A DNA stretch of 64,000 nucleotides from Coffea arabica (GCF_036785885.1 NC_092326.1:39146287-39210286); one strand, 5' to 3'; shown: positions 1 to 12,899, counted from the stretch's first letter. The notes: generated from the sequence alone by a model not told the origin. Made by a program: numbers and translations.

Positions 1-584
1 TGCGAATACTCAAATCTGTCATGTTTAACGATTAAATCTAATGGAATAGCTCGATATCTAAACTTCAAATGGTTCAGTGGTTAAAACCAAACTTTCAATA
101 GTGCAATGATCAAAATTCAATAATTTTAAGAATTTGGTGGTCATTCAGGTAATTTGCTCTTAATTATTCAAGTATTGTCACTTATCCAATGCTGATAGCC
201 TATAGTAAATACACGGTATGGTTAATCATTTTTTTAAGTAACTCTTAATACCTTATTCATTTCTTTCACCTTCTCTGGAAAAAAATATATAAAAAGGAAA
301 GGTTAAAAAAAAAAGGTGTTTATTATCACCCTCATAATGCCTAACGATGAAGAAAAAGAAAGAACTACAGGCGTGCTTTTCCCTTTTGGTGAATTTTAAA
401 GGCGTAAATTCGATTTTACTAAGATCACGCCTGCAAAGAGACGTATATCCTTCTCCTAAAAGGACTTTAAAGACGCAACTTCAACTGGCATCATATTCGC
501 ACGCCTTCAAGTGCTGTCTCAGCTTGTAGTTGGAATTTCAAAAAAAATACAATTAAGAGGAAAGATTGACAGGAAAGCCCATCC

Positions 585-591
585 TATAAAA
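585..591 (+). promoter_or_regulatory. Probable TATA box of TAF11
   Basis: TATAAAA lies about 350 bases upstream of the TAF11 start codon. It is followed by a C/T-rich stretch (about 600-660) typical of plant transcription starts. The leader would run from roughly 620 to 940. Inferred from motif and position only. Confidence 0.45.
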
Positions 592-940
592 TTTCATCGT
601 TCCATTGCCCGTTCCCAATCCTGCTCTCTCGCCCTTAAAAGCCCTACTAGATCTCCGTGCAATTCACAATCGCCGGCGGCTGCAGCGGGTACGCCACCAC
701 AACCACCTTTCCGACGGCGACGTCATAGTAAGACCAAATAAATTTCCTTTTCGCGGTTCACTACTTTAAATTTTCTTTTCCTGCACAAATCATGAACATT
801 TATGGAATTTATTCTCTGAGATTCTCCGGAGCTAGGGTTTTTTTTTTTTAAAATAATTTTTGGGGTTTATTTGGGAAGAAGGATTCTTTATCCTAGAAAT
901 TGATAAACTTGTTTTTTGAAACATCGAGCAGAAGTAACAA

Positions 941-2099
941 ATGCAGACAATGAAGCAATCAAAGGATCCCTTTGAAGTTGCATTCGAGGAGCAAGAAGAA
1001 TCACCACCTGAATCACCTATTGCCGCTGATGAGAATGAAACACAAACCCCAGCAGCAGCAGCAGCTAGTGGTCAAGGAGATGACGTTGGTACAAGCGTTC
1101 CACCTTCATTGCCTTCAACCACCACTGGTGCGGCGATTTCAATTGGAGCTGCTGGTCCAATTGTCAAGTCCAAAGAAGAAGATGAGGAGGAAGATGAAGA
1201 GAACATGGAAATTGAGCTTGGCAAGTTCCCTCCCAGTGGTGACCCTGATAAAATGGCCAAAATGCAGTAAGTCTTATGTTGGATTCTCGTTAATATGTTT
1301 GTTTCCCTTAAATTTATTCCTAATGCTAAGAAAATTATTGCACCAAAATATCTTTCCGTGTATTGTTATAGTCTATGGCATTTGCCAGATGATTGAAGTG
1401 CATTTACATCACATACACGACTTTTACTCATTTCATTTCAAGAACATTGTATTTGCATCATGATTTTAGGAAACAATAACGTGGTTTAGAAAAGGAAATT
1501 GTGTGATGTTTGAGAAAAAGGGGGAAAAAAAGACACCAACTACTTATGGGAAATGGAAAAGAAGATAGGGTGATAACATGATTGGAGCGTGAGTTCTGGT
1601 AAGGAAAGGCGACGAATTTACCGTTTCTCTTTTTGTTCATAATATTGCCTGTTACTCTTCAAAGTTATAGAATCTATTTTTTAGGCCATAAGGTCACTCC
1701 TGTTGCAGGATAGGTAAAAAATATATATCTACTAAAAAGGGGGAAAAAAAGATGGGAGAATGACAGAAAATTGAGTTAAACCAAAGGAAAGTTTAATGTG
1801 AATTACCATTTCATGTATTCTCAGCAATCACATGTTACCTAATAAGGACAAAGAAGTCATTTTTAGTTGTTTAATGTTTAGTCTGTGCTTGATAAAATCC
1901 CTTTTATAATTAAATTCCTTCCAAGGAATTATAGCTCTCAACACCTGGCTGATGATGGCTTGTTATTTGCAATATGCCATTTGGGACTTTGATGTATAAA
2001 TAGTTCTGCTGAGGAGATGTAACTATTTCAGTCTTCAAGTTTTAAAAATATTTTATACTTAAAGTTGGTAATTATGTTTCATCCTGCAATCTGAAACTC

Positions 2100-2131
<32 letters not shown>

Positions 2132-3469
2132 TACCTCCCAAGAAAACCAAAAAAAAAAATAAAAAATAAAAGTGCATGTTATGTACCCGCCATTTCATTG
2201 ATTTGAGAAAGTAAATTGGCTCAAGTTGTTGTTCTCGTGTTCTTTGTCAACTGAGTAACAGAAATGTTTTTGATATATACTCTTAGGAAATGATTGCAAT
2301 GTGTTTTGATTCTGGGAAAGCAACAAAACGCAGAATAGATTTCTTTGAAATGTGAACAGCATTCAATTATTTGTATTAGCTCTAAGAGAGAGAGTGTTTA
2401 TGATTTTTCTGTAATTTTTTTTCTATTTCTTTTTCTCCATTTTAATGCATCCTGTGTTTATAGGACCATCTTATCACAGTTCACTGATGAGCAAATGAAT
2501 AGATATGAATCATTTCGAAGATCAGGATTTCAGAAAGCCAACATGAAGCGGGTACGCTATAACAACTAGAAAGCCCTTTTTCCCCTCTCCCCACATCAAT
2601 ACATCTTGCTGTACACAGTATCTGAATTATCGTTGGTCTTTCATTTTGTTTTTTTCATCATAATCTTCTGCAAAGGATTGTTCTCTCTTACTGTTTTTTA
2701 ACTTGTACTGATCTTTCTGTGGTCTCATAGTTTCTTATTCTAAATTTATCTGGGCATGTGAAATGTTAGCCTAGTGGTCATATTTCAAATATTCCCTCCA
2801 ACTAGTTTGAGAAGTGATTTATTCAAACTTTCAGTCGATAACATACAGAAAATACGAGGGAAAATTAGCTGGCAGAACCTGTTAGTGACATGCACACCTG
2901 AGACTATGCTGGCCACATACCTGTTTATGTAGCTCACATGTCTTTTTTCTTGGGCAATAAGAAACGATCACTGGCATATTTATTCCTCTACATCCTTTTT
3001 GCATCATAACATTGTTTTGTACTGTTGTTCGTTTATATTGTCATTTTGTCATTGCAGTTGCTAACGAGCATCACTGGAAGTTCAAAAATTTCTGTTCCTA
3101 TGACAATTGTAGTATCTGGTATAGCAAAAATGTTTGTTGGGGAGCTTGTTGAAACAGGTACATGGGCAATTTACGAGCTGAGTCTTAAATTCATTTGTCA
3201 GTTTGCAATTTTTGTCTCTTGACAGTTGGAAGCCACAGGGAAAAGATCTAATTATTTTTTATTGTGGATTCTTCAAAAAGTATAGCGGTGGAAAGTGCTA
3301 GAATTTCTTTAACGTGATACTATGATGCCTACAACTTGCAGCCAGAATAGTAATGACAGAGAGAAAAGAGAGAGGGCCAATTAGGCCTTGCCACATCAGG
3401 GAAGCATTTAGAAGACTGAAACTTGAAGGCAAGGTTCCAAGAAGATCAGTTCCAAGGCTTTTTCGCTAG
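941..3469 (+). CDS. TAF11: TAF11, TFIID subunit 11 (histone-fold TBP-associated factor)
   Basis: Four exons: 941-1266, 2464-2551, 3058-3157 and 3342-3469, all with GT-AG introns in matching phase, giving about 213 residues. The variable N-terminus has Ala and Pro runs and an acidic tract (KEEDEEEDEENMEIE). From residue about 109 the conserved TAFII28 histone fold begins (MQTILSQFTDEQM, RYESFRRSGFQKANMKR, then SKISVPMTIVVSGIAKMFVG). It ends with RGPIRPCHIREAFRRLKLEG and a basic tail. In the family, TAF11 pairs with TAF13 through this fold inside TFIID in the nucleus and helps RNA polymerase II initiation. Length fits the plant family (about 210). Start: first ATG of the open frame. Intron 1 is 1.2 kb and carries a poly(A) run. 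No break is seen; every exon joins cleanly. Confidence 0.95.
2100..2128 (+). repeat. Poly(A) run in TAF11 intron 1
   Basis: About 29 consecutive A followed by a second A-rich stretch to about 2170. It lies inside intron 1. It could be slippage or an old retroposon tail; no element body was recognised upstream. Confidence 0.8.
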
Positions 3470-5727
3470 ACAAATCTGGAAGCAAGATTCCATCATGTAT
3501 GCAGGTGTTGAATTCTCCTCCATCTGCTGCTGGTTTGTTTTGAAATTTGTTTCTTCTGCATTGTAAGAAAATGTTCTTCTGCTTATTGTTTCTTTACTGG
3601 GTGACAATATTGGCAAAGCATGCTAACTTTTTGCAGTAGTCTGCAATATCTGTGAAATGCCTGGATTTTAGCTTTGTTTCTGCCGTCAATGCATTTCCTG
3701 CTGTGTTTGAAAATTATGTATGGTACAAGGAAGATACACGGACTTCATTGTTGCTGTACCATTATGTTCCTTATGTTCTTTTTAGATTGAGCGCCTGTTG
3801 ATCCTTCCCCTGATATCTTATATGCATTTTACTCTGCATTTGAGTAAAATAAGGGATCGAGGATTCTAAATTTCAGCCTAATGTACTTGAACCTTTGATC
3901 CTTGTGCAAGAGAGCAAACTGGATTATGATAGACTAGTGTGGCTTGTGGTCTTATTATAAGCTCTTGTACAGCTTCTTCTGTCCTGATTTGCAGCTGCAC
4001 GTCTGTCAGAATGTTTAGGTTTTTGCTATTATAGATTCCATTGAGAAATGAGATAACATTGTAATTTTTTTACATGCACTTTATTTGGGGGAACGTTGGT
4101 GATGGAGCCGAGGTTAGTAATAGGAACCAGTAAAAGTTGTATTGACAACTCATGAAAATGCCTAAATTTCTGTTATTTGAAGGGCTAATTATTGGAAATA
4201 TTTTCTTTTGTCCATTTCAATGACAATTATCTGCCGTTGCACTTTGACGCAAAAAATCACTTTTTTGGGTCTACAGAAGGGTCGCTATAGCCTATAAGCC
4301 CAAGCATGCCCGGAGAACTGACAAAAAAGATGTGATGATAAGATGGTTTATGTGGATGCAAAGGATTATGCTTTCCTCCAAAGAAGAAGACTCTTGCTGC
4401 AGAGATTTACTGGAGGAATTGAGCGTGAGTTACCATTATCAGTCATCCATCCGGCATTGCACGGCCAGAGAGTTAAGACCTCGAATTGCAATTATGTCCA
4501 AACTTTACAAGTTTAGAATTTGGATGGTGTAGTTCACCCGTCTTGGTGAGTTGTCTATTAAAGGGTAGGCTAGTGATTTGGGTGGTGTATATCTCGCAAA
4601 GGCACGTAAGCTGATTAAGCTCAAAACTCTTCCGCTTGACTATTGAAGGATTGCCTAGTGATTTCATGGTTGTGTGGCTGCAGATCATCATCCACTTGAT
4701 TGAGAGTGTTAGTTTGGGAATCAATACTATGATTTATAAGCTCACCGATTGGAGTGGGCAGTCAATTTCTAACTTGATGCGGTTTAATCTGGTATTCCAA
4801 GCAACTATAAATGTACACAAACGATTTTTTTTTTACGGGTTTTTCTAAAGGAGTCCATTAGGCATTTGTTGCATTTGTTAAAACATCTAAAATTCATCTC
4901 ATCTAATATATATATATATATATATATACAGATATTAATAATTATTCTCTCTCTTTGTATTTACATATTTTTTATTTAATTTCATCTACCCTTTTTTATA
5001 TTTATTTATGTTTTTTAGTTAATCTTAAATTTTTAAAAATATAATGTTTGAAATGTATTTTAATGAGTGTTTATTTATATATGAATGAGCGTATTTAGAA
5101 CGGGTGTTGCGATAACAAAACAAAGAGAGTATTTGGACGAGTGTCAAATAAGTGCCTGTTAGATAGACTTTTATTTTATATAGATCTTGTTTGAATTAAT
5201 ATTTTTTGAATTTTTTGTAAAAAAACATATTATAATAATTTAATATATATTAAATAAAAAAATAATTCGAAAATGTGATCACATAAAAAATTTTCTTTAT
5301 AAAACTTCAATTCAAATCGTTGTTGCCCGAATGGTAGCTATTGAACCAGGACCTTTGATAACAAGTGAGGGTTTAAGATAAAAAAATTTCAAAATCCAAA
5401 TTGGCTGATATTTCCGGTCCGAATCTGACCCCACCGGAAGGTCCGGAACCCATTTGATGTTTCTTGATTTTGCTTTTAAAGAAGAAGGTCCTTATTTAAT
5501 TGGCGGTCACTTCCTTTCTCTTTTTTGGTTTACCTTGTGTCTGAGTACATGAATTAGTTCTATTTACGCAATGCGGTCAACATCGCTGTCTACACAAAGA
5601 AGAAGCAGTGGTAAACTGGGAATATACTGACAATCCTGCCACATTCTTACTCCATCTTTAACAACTATACTCGGACCCATAAGCTGTTCGACGAGATGTT
5701 TAAGAGAAGATTCTGAATTTAATCATT
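3470..5727. other. Spacer between TAF11 and the PPR gene
   Basis: The first several hundred bases are probably the TAF11 3' UTR. The rest is AT-rich with a (TA)n microsatellite at about 4907-4929. No conserved reading frame was recognised. About 5140-5330 weakly resembles the TTTGGAT-type small repeats seen elsewhere in the window. Confidence 0.6.
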
Positions 5728-7323
5728 ATGGCACTTATGGAGCAGAGGAGCTTTCTTGGCTCACTGGGTGCATACCCATTCTCCGAAACTACAATAACAA
5801 GCAGCAGAATTCTATATGGAGCTAGTTCTTCAGGTCTGTTCATCCAATGCAGTTATAATACTGGAAGAAACATGAATTTAATGGCACGCTCTTGTGCTAG
5901 TAAGAATACCAAACTGTATTACAGGAAACTTCCCAAGAACCTGCATAATCCACGCCGACCCGAGCTTCCCCCAAACCCCAGCCTTCTCGGTCTTGATACA
6001 GTTGCCAAGAGGAGTATGCCTGGCTCTTCTACCAATGACATCTTTATAGATGATAACAACTTTGATGATCTTGTAGTTGATGATGAAGAGAAGGAAGAAG
6101 GAAGCTACGTTAGTCATGATGAAAATGGTGAAATTATGTGGGACCAAGATGAGATTGAGGCAATATCCTCACTTTTCCGGGGGAGGATACCTCAGAAGCC
6201 TGGAAATTTGAATAGACAAAGGCCTTTACCGCTGCCACTTCCCTGCAAGAACAGAGCTTTAGGCCTTCCAAACCAGAAGAAATTTTCAAGAAAATCAGTT
6301 GCTGTATCTAGGCAGTCAGTGTCGAATCAGTTGTACAGGAATCCAACTTTTTTGGTTGGTTTAGCTAAGGAGATTAAAGACCTCCCTCCCAAGGAGAAAA
6401 ATGTGTCGCTGGTTCTAAATAAGTGGGCTCGGTTTCTTCGTAAAGGGTCCTTGTCCATAACAGTTCGTGAGCTAGGCCATATGAGTTGTCCTGAAAAAGC
6501 TTTACTTGTGTTTTGTTGGACTCAGAAACAGCTACATTTGTATCCAGATGACAGGATTCTTGCTTCCACTGTTGAGGTCTTGGCTAGATCACATGAGTTG
6601 AAAATGCCTTTCAAATTTGATGACGTTAAATTTATCAGCATGGTCAGCCGGAATGTATATGAAGCGATGGTAAAGGGCTTTATTAAAGGTGGAAGTTTGA
6701 ATATCGCGTGGAAGCTTCTCTCAGCTGCTAGAGATAGTAAAAGAATGTTGGACTCAGGAGTATATGCTAAGTTAATCTTGGAGCTAGGGAAGAATCCGGA
6801 TAAAGAAGTATTAGTCTTAAGCTTACTTGAAGAGCTTGCTGCAAGAGAGGATCTGAATTTGACTCCACAAGACTGTACTGCAATCATGAAAGTTTGTGTA
6901 AGGCTTGGGAAGTTCCACATTGTGGAGGGGCTTTATGATTGGTTCAAGATGTCTGGTCATGTTCCAAGTGTAGTCATGTATACTACGGTCACTCATAGTC
7001 GCTATTCTGAGAAGAGGTATAGAGAGGCATTGGATGTTGTTTGGGAGATGGAAACTACAAACTGCCTCTTTGATCTTCCTGCTTATAGAGTAGTAATAAG
7101 GCTTTTTGTTGCTTTGGATGATCTCCCAAGGGCTGTACGCTATTTCGCAAAACTTAAAGAGGCAGGTTTTTCTCCAACTTTTGATGTGTACCGCTGCATG
7201 ATTCAAATCTATTTGTCTTCTGGTAGAATAGCCAAGTGTAAGGAGATCTGCAAGGAAGCAGAGTTGGCGGGGTTCAAACTGGATGAGCAAATAAGATCAC
7301 AATTGTTTGAACTGGATAAATGA
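5728..7323 (+). CDS. P-class pentatricopeptide repeat protein, probably plastid-targeted
   Basis: A single uninterrupted exon of 531 codons. The N-terminus is rich in Ser, Thr, Arg and Asn and poor in acidic residues, as in organelle transit peptides. An acidic segment follows at about residues 104-150, then a basic, proline-rich stretch (RPLPLPLPCKNRALGLP). The C-terminal third holds degenerate 35-residue PPR units at about 382-414, 415-449, 450-484 and 485-519 (for example MYTTVTHSRYSEKRYREALD and VYRCMIQIYLSSGRIAKCKE). PPR proteins bind organelle RNA and act in its processing, stability or translation. There is no E or DYW extension, so an editing role is unlikely. From memory it resembles Arabidopsis At2g01860 (EMB975), but I cannot confirm that. 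Lack of introns is normal for PPR genes. Start: first ATG after an upstream in-frame stop. Confidence 0.88.
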   Translation: MALMEQRSFLGSLGAYPFSETTITSSRILYGASSSGLFIQCSYNTGRNMNLMARSCASKNTKLYYRKLPKNLHNPRRPELPPNPSLLGLDTVAKRSMPGSSTNDIFIDDNNFDDLVVDDEEKEEGSYVSHDENGEIMWDQDEIEAISSLFRGRIPQKPGNLNRQRPLPLPLPCKNRALGLPNQKKFSRKSVAVSRQSVSNQLYRNPTFLVGLAKEIKDLPPKEKNVSLVLNKWARFLRKGSLSITVRELGHMSCPEKALLVFCWTQKQLHLYPDDRILASTVEVLARSHELKMPFKFDDVKFISMVSRNVYEAMVKGFIKGGSLNIAWKLLSAARDSKRMLDSGVYAKLILELGKNPDKEVLVLSLLEELAAREDLNLTPQDCTAIMKVCVRLGKFHIVEGLYDWFKMSGHVPSVVMYTTVTHSRYSEKRYREALDVVWEMETTNCLFDLPAYRVVIRLFVALDDLPRAVRYFAKLKEAGFSPTFDVYRCMIQIYLSSGRIAKCKEICKEAELAGFKLDEQIRSQLFELDK

Positions 7324-9760
7324 ATTAGGGTAACTTTTGTTGTCTATTTCATTTTTGTTGCTTCTATCTGACAGCTCATTTTGATCTGTATGCACTCTGT
7401 TGAAAGTATGATATTCTGAGCCTTGACCATCTCAGTTGAATTTATCCAGATATTCAATTTAGTCGCCCTTCTAGTTAGCTGATGGAATTTCTTCTTTTGC
7501 CCTTCTAATTAGGATTTTTAGTTGCTTTTATTCCTGTGTTTCCATACTTGTTTCTTTTTCTTTTCCCTTCATTACCTTTGCCACTTAATATGGTTTAAAG
7601 ATGTCTTTGCTCTGCATCTTCTACAGTGTCTTGAAAGGGAACAGTAATTGATGCAAAGTAGCTTCTCATGGTCATTGTTCATATTGCATTCAACTTGCTA
7701 AAGCCAGTCTGTCATGATACCTCAACAGCATATTTGTTGTTCATTTTCAGAAAGCTGTGGATATAAATGTGCCACAGGAAAAGTAGGAAATACCTCTATG
7801 ACATCCATCTTTTGTAGACTAGAAGCACAATGTGCGTTCTTTGAGTTCTGTATTGGGAAAAAAGGCTAAGCATTTTCTTCATTGACATGGTAGAGTGACT
7901 AGATATTTGTCCCTAGGATCCCAGCCAAGCATCTTAAATGGCTCAGCATCTTCTGTTTCTTATGGCCAATCTATTTATAGGTGGTCTACTCTTTGTTCAA
8001 TCCTAGGCCCTTAGAAATGTAGTGAATCTTATTTTCTTTTAGTTCTAGAATAAATTCATAATCTTATAACTATACTTGTCTTGCTGTAATTCGCATGACA
8101 CTTTTGTTTGAAGTCATATAATAAAAAACCTAATAGTATTTCAATGTAAATGGAAAAGACAAATATTTCAACTACTGGAATAACTCAGCCAGTTTTGATG
8201 TTTTAAAGTGAAGTTTGATAGAAGAAAAATAGTATTATACATAATTTCCTTTAAATTTTTATTGACTCTACAGTAAGGTACTGCAAATATTCGGAAAAAG
8301 GAAAAAAAAAGAGAGGAAAGGTAAAGCAATTGGTTAGTTAATATAGCAAGATAAATTTCATGCCTTGTGTTTATGAGCAAGTGCACGCTTGTGGCTTCTG
8401 GGTGTCTTTGTTGTCGCAGATACATTCTGTTAGGCTGTTAGATCAACAAGCTACAGTTTGTTCTGAATGAAGCTGACCTTGCTGGGGTTTTTCTTTCAGC
8501 TTTCTACATGGTCTTCCTTGGCCTTCCTTTGCTCTACATACTTTTAATGCTCTTTTCTCAAATCCATGACTGGATTAGATTTAGATGCTACCAAGTATTT
8601 AGATTCTGTGTATGAAGCCTTGTAAAGTTTTGACTAATCTTTCCATCATATTCTGCTTTGTCTTGGAAATTGGATGACTCTAGCATTAGCTCTGGTTGTA
8701 TACTAAAGCTATATACGTTGATTTGTAGCTCCCTCAATTTCATATGCCACGTCTGCTATCTGAGAAATTTGTAATCTGATAAATGCCACAGGCTTCAATT
8801 CAATCTGAGCTTTCCTATTGAATTGCACACTCAAGGAGCTTTCTCAATATTACACCTTGTGCTTTTTCTGCTCTTTAACAGGAAAATATTCCATGTCTTT
8901 AAGCTAAAAATGGTGCAAAAGGTTAATTTATTTTTGTGCTATGTCAATAATTCTTACTTCTGCTTTCGTTTCACCCATAAGAACTACAGTTTGATGAGAT
9001 TGGAAGTCCACAATTAGCTTCACCATGGAAGAGTGTGGCGATTAATGACTTTCCAAGCCAATTTAAACAGGTAGAAGCTCATTTCAGGTGCAATTTCCTC
9101 AACTGAATAAAGTTATGGCTATGCTCCCTGGATGCTGCCGCGGTTTTTCTTTAGGTAACCCCTCAAGTAACCCTTTTTTTAAGTTCAACCACTGTCCTGA
9201 GAGGTGGCATCTGTGCTTGCACTATCTTCAGCAGTTCCTTTCCCAGCTGTGCTGAGAAATGCATTGGCAAGAGAAAGATTCAAGCTTTCCTTTATTGCTT
9301 GATAGGCCACGACAATAATATAAAGCCAAATACTTCGCTTGAAAGAGTGTTTAAATCGACAGCAAGAAGACTTTTCTCCGGCAAGCTAGTCAATCAGGCT
9401 GATGTCTTTATCTTTCTTTTGGTTGGCCTTGACTTTCCTATTTTATTAGGTCTAGAATTCTTGACGGCAAGAAAATGCATACTACCATGACAGTGCTGAG
9501 GATGGTTAAGGAAAGAAGCTGGGCCTCTTACGACAGAAAATGGTCAACAGATACGGAAGCGAGGGAGTGAATTTCGATAGGAAATCGGCCTCAACCTCAT
9601 ACTACAAACCTTTCAGATGCAATAGCAATACATTGGCTACATTACATACAAGGGCAAAGATTGAAAGCCTTTAAAGCCGAATTTATATGGTGTTACATAC
9701 AACTCAGGGAGGTTCAGCTTCAAAGGCGGGAATTCGGCCGATATTAAGCCGAAAATGAGT
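7324..9760. other. Spacer after the PPR gene, no gene recognised
   Basis: Pyrimidine-rich to mixed sequence. The first few hundred bases are probably the PPR 3' UTR. Only short open frames occur and none resembles a known family. No RNA gene was recognised. Confidence 0.55.
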
Positions 9761-9850
9761 GTGTCTGGATAGGAGGTTATTTGCAATAATTATTATGACA
9801 CTTTTCACGACGTGACATCTGTGAGATAAAAAGGTTTTAGAAAAATAAAA
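9761..9850 (+). repeat. Fragment of a TTTGGAT-type MITE-like repeat
   Basis: Begins GTGTCTGGATAGGAGGTTAT and contains the family core (ACACTTTTC..., GTGAGATAAAAAGG) that recurs at 39582, 50197 and 56890. Only the left half is recognisable. Confidence 0.5.
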
Positions 9851-10268
9851 AATTAATTGAAAATTATAATTGTGATACTGACAAAAAAGAAGAGAAAGTT
9901 CGAGAAGAAGAGGTTTTAGGTGGTTAAAATTATCTGATATCTTGGACTAAAAACTGCAATGTCTTCACTATTTTGGTTAGAATATGAGAGGAGTATAAGG
10001 GGGAGCCAAATTGAGGCTGAGGAAGAGAGATTCCGGCTAACTGAAATTGCCAAGGAAAGATGTCCAGATAAAATGCCAAGAACGTAACTTGTAATAAAGC
10101 TTTTCTTTAGCTTAGCTTCTTATGCCATTGAATCTCAATAGTGATGAATGTTTACTTTGGTTTCTTATTATAAAGAAAGAAGATACATGAGGAATTCTTT
10201 GAGGCTGAGAAAGAAACATCCTCTTCATTTCCGCGAAAGACCCCAGAAGACTATACCACAAAAAAAAA

Positions 10269-10288
10269 GGGGGGGGGGGGGGGGGGGG
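10269..10288 (+). repeat. Homopolymer of 20 G after an A run
   Basis: An uninterrupted run of 20 G directly follows at least 8 A. Long G runs are rare in plant DNA. This may be real slippage or a base-calling or assembly artefact. Confidence 0.85.
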
Positions 10289-11170
10289 CAAGACCCAGAT
10301 ATAAAATGGCGTCAAATTAAACCAGATATGTCACAATACTAAAATTAAAATTGAGGGAAATACTCTACCGTAGCAGTGTATATGAAAATTTGAATTAACT
10401 GTTTTTGAAGGTGTTTTAAAAATATTTTACTGTAACAGTGTATATAAAAAACTTTACTATAAATGTTTTTTGAAATATTTGATACATTATATACATAAGA
10501 TGTTTTTGTTTGTATTTGAAAATCTTTTTTTTTTTCAAAAATAGACCAATCCAAATGGACTTTTTATATTGTGATTTTCGTTGAAATTTCTTGACATATC
10601 AACAATAATGAGACTTAAGTCAGACATGACGAGAAAAGGAAAACGTTAATTCACAATGGCAGTGGCGTCATCTATCCTATCTCCAATTTACGTTGCAAGC
10701 AAACATTTCTGAGTGGACCAATGGATATCGTAATCACATTTCTATGTGGACCATGGATATACGTCATTACTTCTTTTTTTTTTTTTTTTGTAAATAACAT
10801 ACATCAAATGTGGTTAATTAAGCAAGTTTTGTGTTAAGTTCTATCTTTTTCCATAAATTTTAACTCATTTTATTCCATCCAAATCATTTCATGCAAATTT
10901 GATGACAAGATACTCTTCGATGAATATGATTCTTACATGTTGACCTATATTCATGAAAATAAAAAATGCGAAATGGTTAGAAAATTTAAAACAAAATAAT
11001 AAAAGTGAGCCTTACCCTAATGAAAACACATCATCTTCCTTTCTCCATTGATTGCACTCAAATAAAAAATGAACGAAAAGAAAATAAATAACAAAAGAAT
11101 GAAAGAAAAAGCAATCCCAAAGGCCAAAGCTCGCCTACAAGTAAGGAGTCTTCATATGTTATCTTGAAAC

Positions 11171-11595
11171 TAGGGCTGCAAACGAATCAAGAGCTCGTGT
11201 CGAAATCGAGCTCGAACTCGAGTTTAAAATATTAAACTCGTTATCTCGCGAGTTCGAGTATATATATATATATAATACTTTTTATTTTTTTACTCTAAGT
11301 ATATATATATTTTTATTTTAAGTGTATATATATATTTTATTTTCTTATTTTAATAGTAAAATTACATATATATCTTTAATATTTTATTATTTATTAAGAA
11401 AAAAATATTATTTTATTTATTTTTTTAAAAAATAAAATAATTATTTTTATTTTTTTTCGAGCTCGGCTCGAATTGATTCGAGTCGAACTCGAGCTTTAAA
11501 TTGCCGACTCGTCGAGCTCGAGCTTGGTAAAATTTAGTCGAGACTCGATTCGATTAGCCCAAAACTCGACTCGACTCGACTCGTTTGCAGCTCTA
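11171..11595. mobile_element. hAT-type MITE, 425 bp, ends TAGGG...CTCTA
   Basis: The ends are inverted: TAGGGCTGCAAACGA at the left and TCGTTTGCAGCTCTA at the right. TAGRG is a usual hAT terminus. The flanking 8-mers, CTTGAAAC (11163-11170) and TTTGAAGC (11596-11603), match at 6 of 8 positions, a decayed 8-bp target duplication. Both subterminal regions carry many GAGCTCGA/CTCGACTCG motifs around a pure AT-rich core. No coding capacity. Confidence 0.72.
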
Positions 11596-11603
11596 TTTGA
11601 AGC

Positions 11604-12450
11604 AACCTGTTTGGGCTGCATTTTTTACGAGTTTTTTTGAGTTTTAAAAATAAATAAATAGTACTGTAGTGGTATGATATATGTGAAATAATAGCGTCAT
11701 TAAGAAAAATGTGTATAGAGAATATTTCAAAAAAAAAATCTCCAAAACAAGTGAACTTGGTGCGCTCTTCTAATTGGAGACTTTGGAGTGATGCATTAGT
11801 ACCGTGTACCTTCTTCAAACCATGAATTGAACTGGTGCATACTCAAAATATAAAGGTGCCACATCGTAGTCAAAAAAATAAAACAAGAAAAAAAAAAAAG
11901 AAAAAGAGAACTGAATGTCACACAGACAAACATAAGCAAAGGGCCAAAGGGCGGAATGGAATATGAAAACAGGGCGGGCTTGGCGAGGGTAGGGACCCGC
12001 CCCCCACCTCCCGGTCCCTCGCCTTGCTCCGCCTGTGCGAGTTAATAAAAATTTGTTTTATAATTAAATTTTAGTCATTAATCAAGTATTTAAATATTAA
12101 GATATTATCCAATTATTATCTATTACAATTTTATAATTAAAATTCATAATTAAAATAAAATTATTTGAATACAATATAATGTGATGAGACAAAGATAATT
12201 AAAATAGTCTAATTTTACTTTTGAGACAAATACAATCATCAAGTTATTGTTGCATTTTTTTTTTAAAAAAGATGTTATTATATTAAGTGTGATTAGAAAT
12301 TTAGTATAAAAGTATCAGTAAATTTAGCATAACTAATTAATATTTTAATTAGTAAATATGTATAATTATTAATATAATTGATAACATTAATTTTATTATA
12401 TATACTAATACACATTATGTAGTATTTAAAACTAATAATATTCCCAATTA
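11604..12450. other. AT-rich intergenic DNA with a GC-rich island
   Basis: Mostly AT-rich, without a gene. Positions 11950-12045 form a sharply GC-rich patch (CCCGCCCCCCACCTCCCGG) of a kind seen at transposon ends in plants, but no matching inverted end was found. Confidence 0.45.
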
Positions 12451-12615
12451 GTGTGTTTGGATTGCTAAATTATCCCAAATAATATTTCACTTCCATCGTA
12501 AACATATTTTTCAATTCACATTTTTATATTTCTAATTACTTTTTATCTCATATATATCACATCATAAAAAAGTGCTACAGTAACTGTTTCAAATAATATA
12601 CATTTATAATAATAA
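12451..12615. repeat. TTTGGAT-type MITE-like repeat copy
   Basis: Starts GTGTGTTTGGATTGCTAAAT, and later carries, on the opposite strand relative to other copies, TTTTTATCTCATATATATCAC and GTGCTACAGTAACTG. These are the core motifs shared with the copies at 23828, 39582 and 50197. Confidence 0.5.
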
Positions 12616-12899
12616 ATTTATAATTAATTAAATTATATATATAATTTTTTTAATGGATGGTGAGACCAGGAGGGATGGGGGGTATGCCACCCCCACCCAT
12701 TTTTTAATAGGAGAAAAATTTTCACCAATTTTGCCTCATTCCATTAGATCTCACGGATACTCGCCTCAATTGCCATATTTAATCCTACCGAAAAAGGAAA
12801 AAAAATATAGGGCAGAAGAGGGTAATATAGAGAAATCACTTAAAACCAACTTAAGTGTATTTTAAGTGTATATTTTTCAACCCCATATTTTGATATTGT

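Noticed and set aside
6522-7290. Long - strand open frames opposite the PPR gene
   Set aside because: Shadows of the strongly supported PPR coding frame; they have no similarity of their own.
10148-10342. Open frame containing a run of Gly
   Set aside because: The Gly run is just the 20-G homopolymer read in frame; the rest has no similarity.
11945-12050. GC-rich block considered as one end of another transposon
   Set aside because: The GC-rich patch near 12660-12705 is not a convincing inverted match and no target duplication was found.
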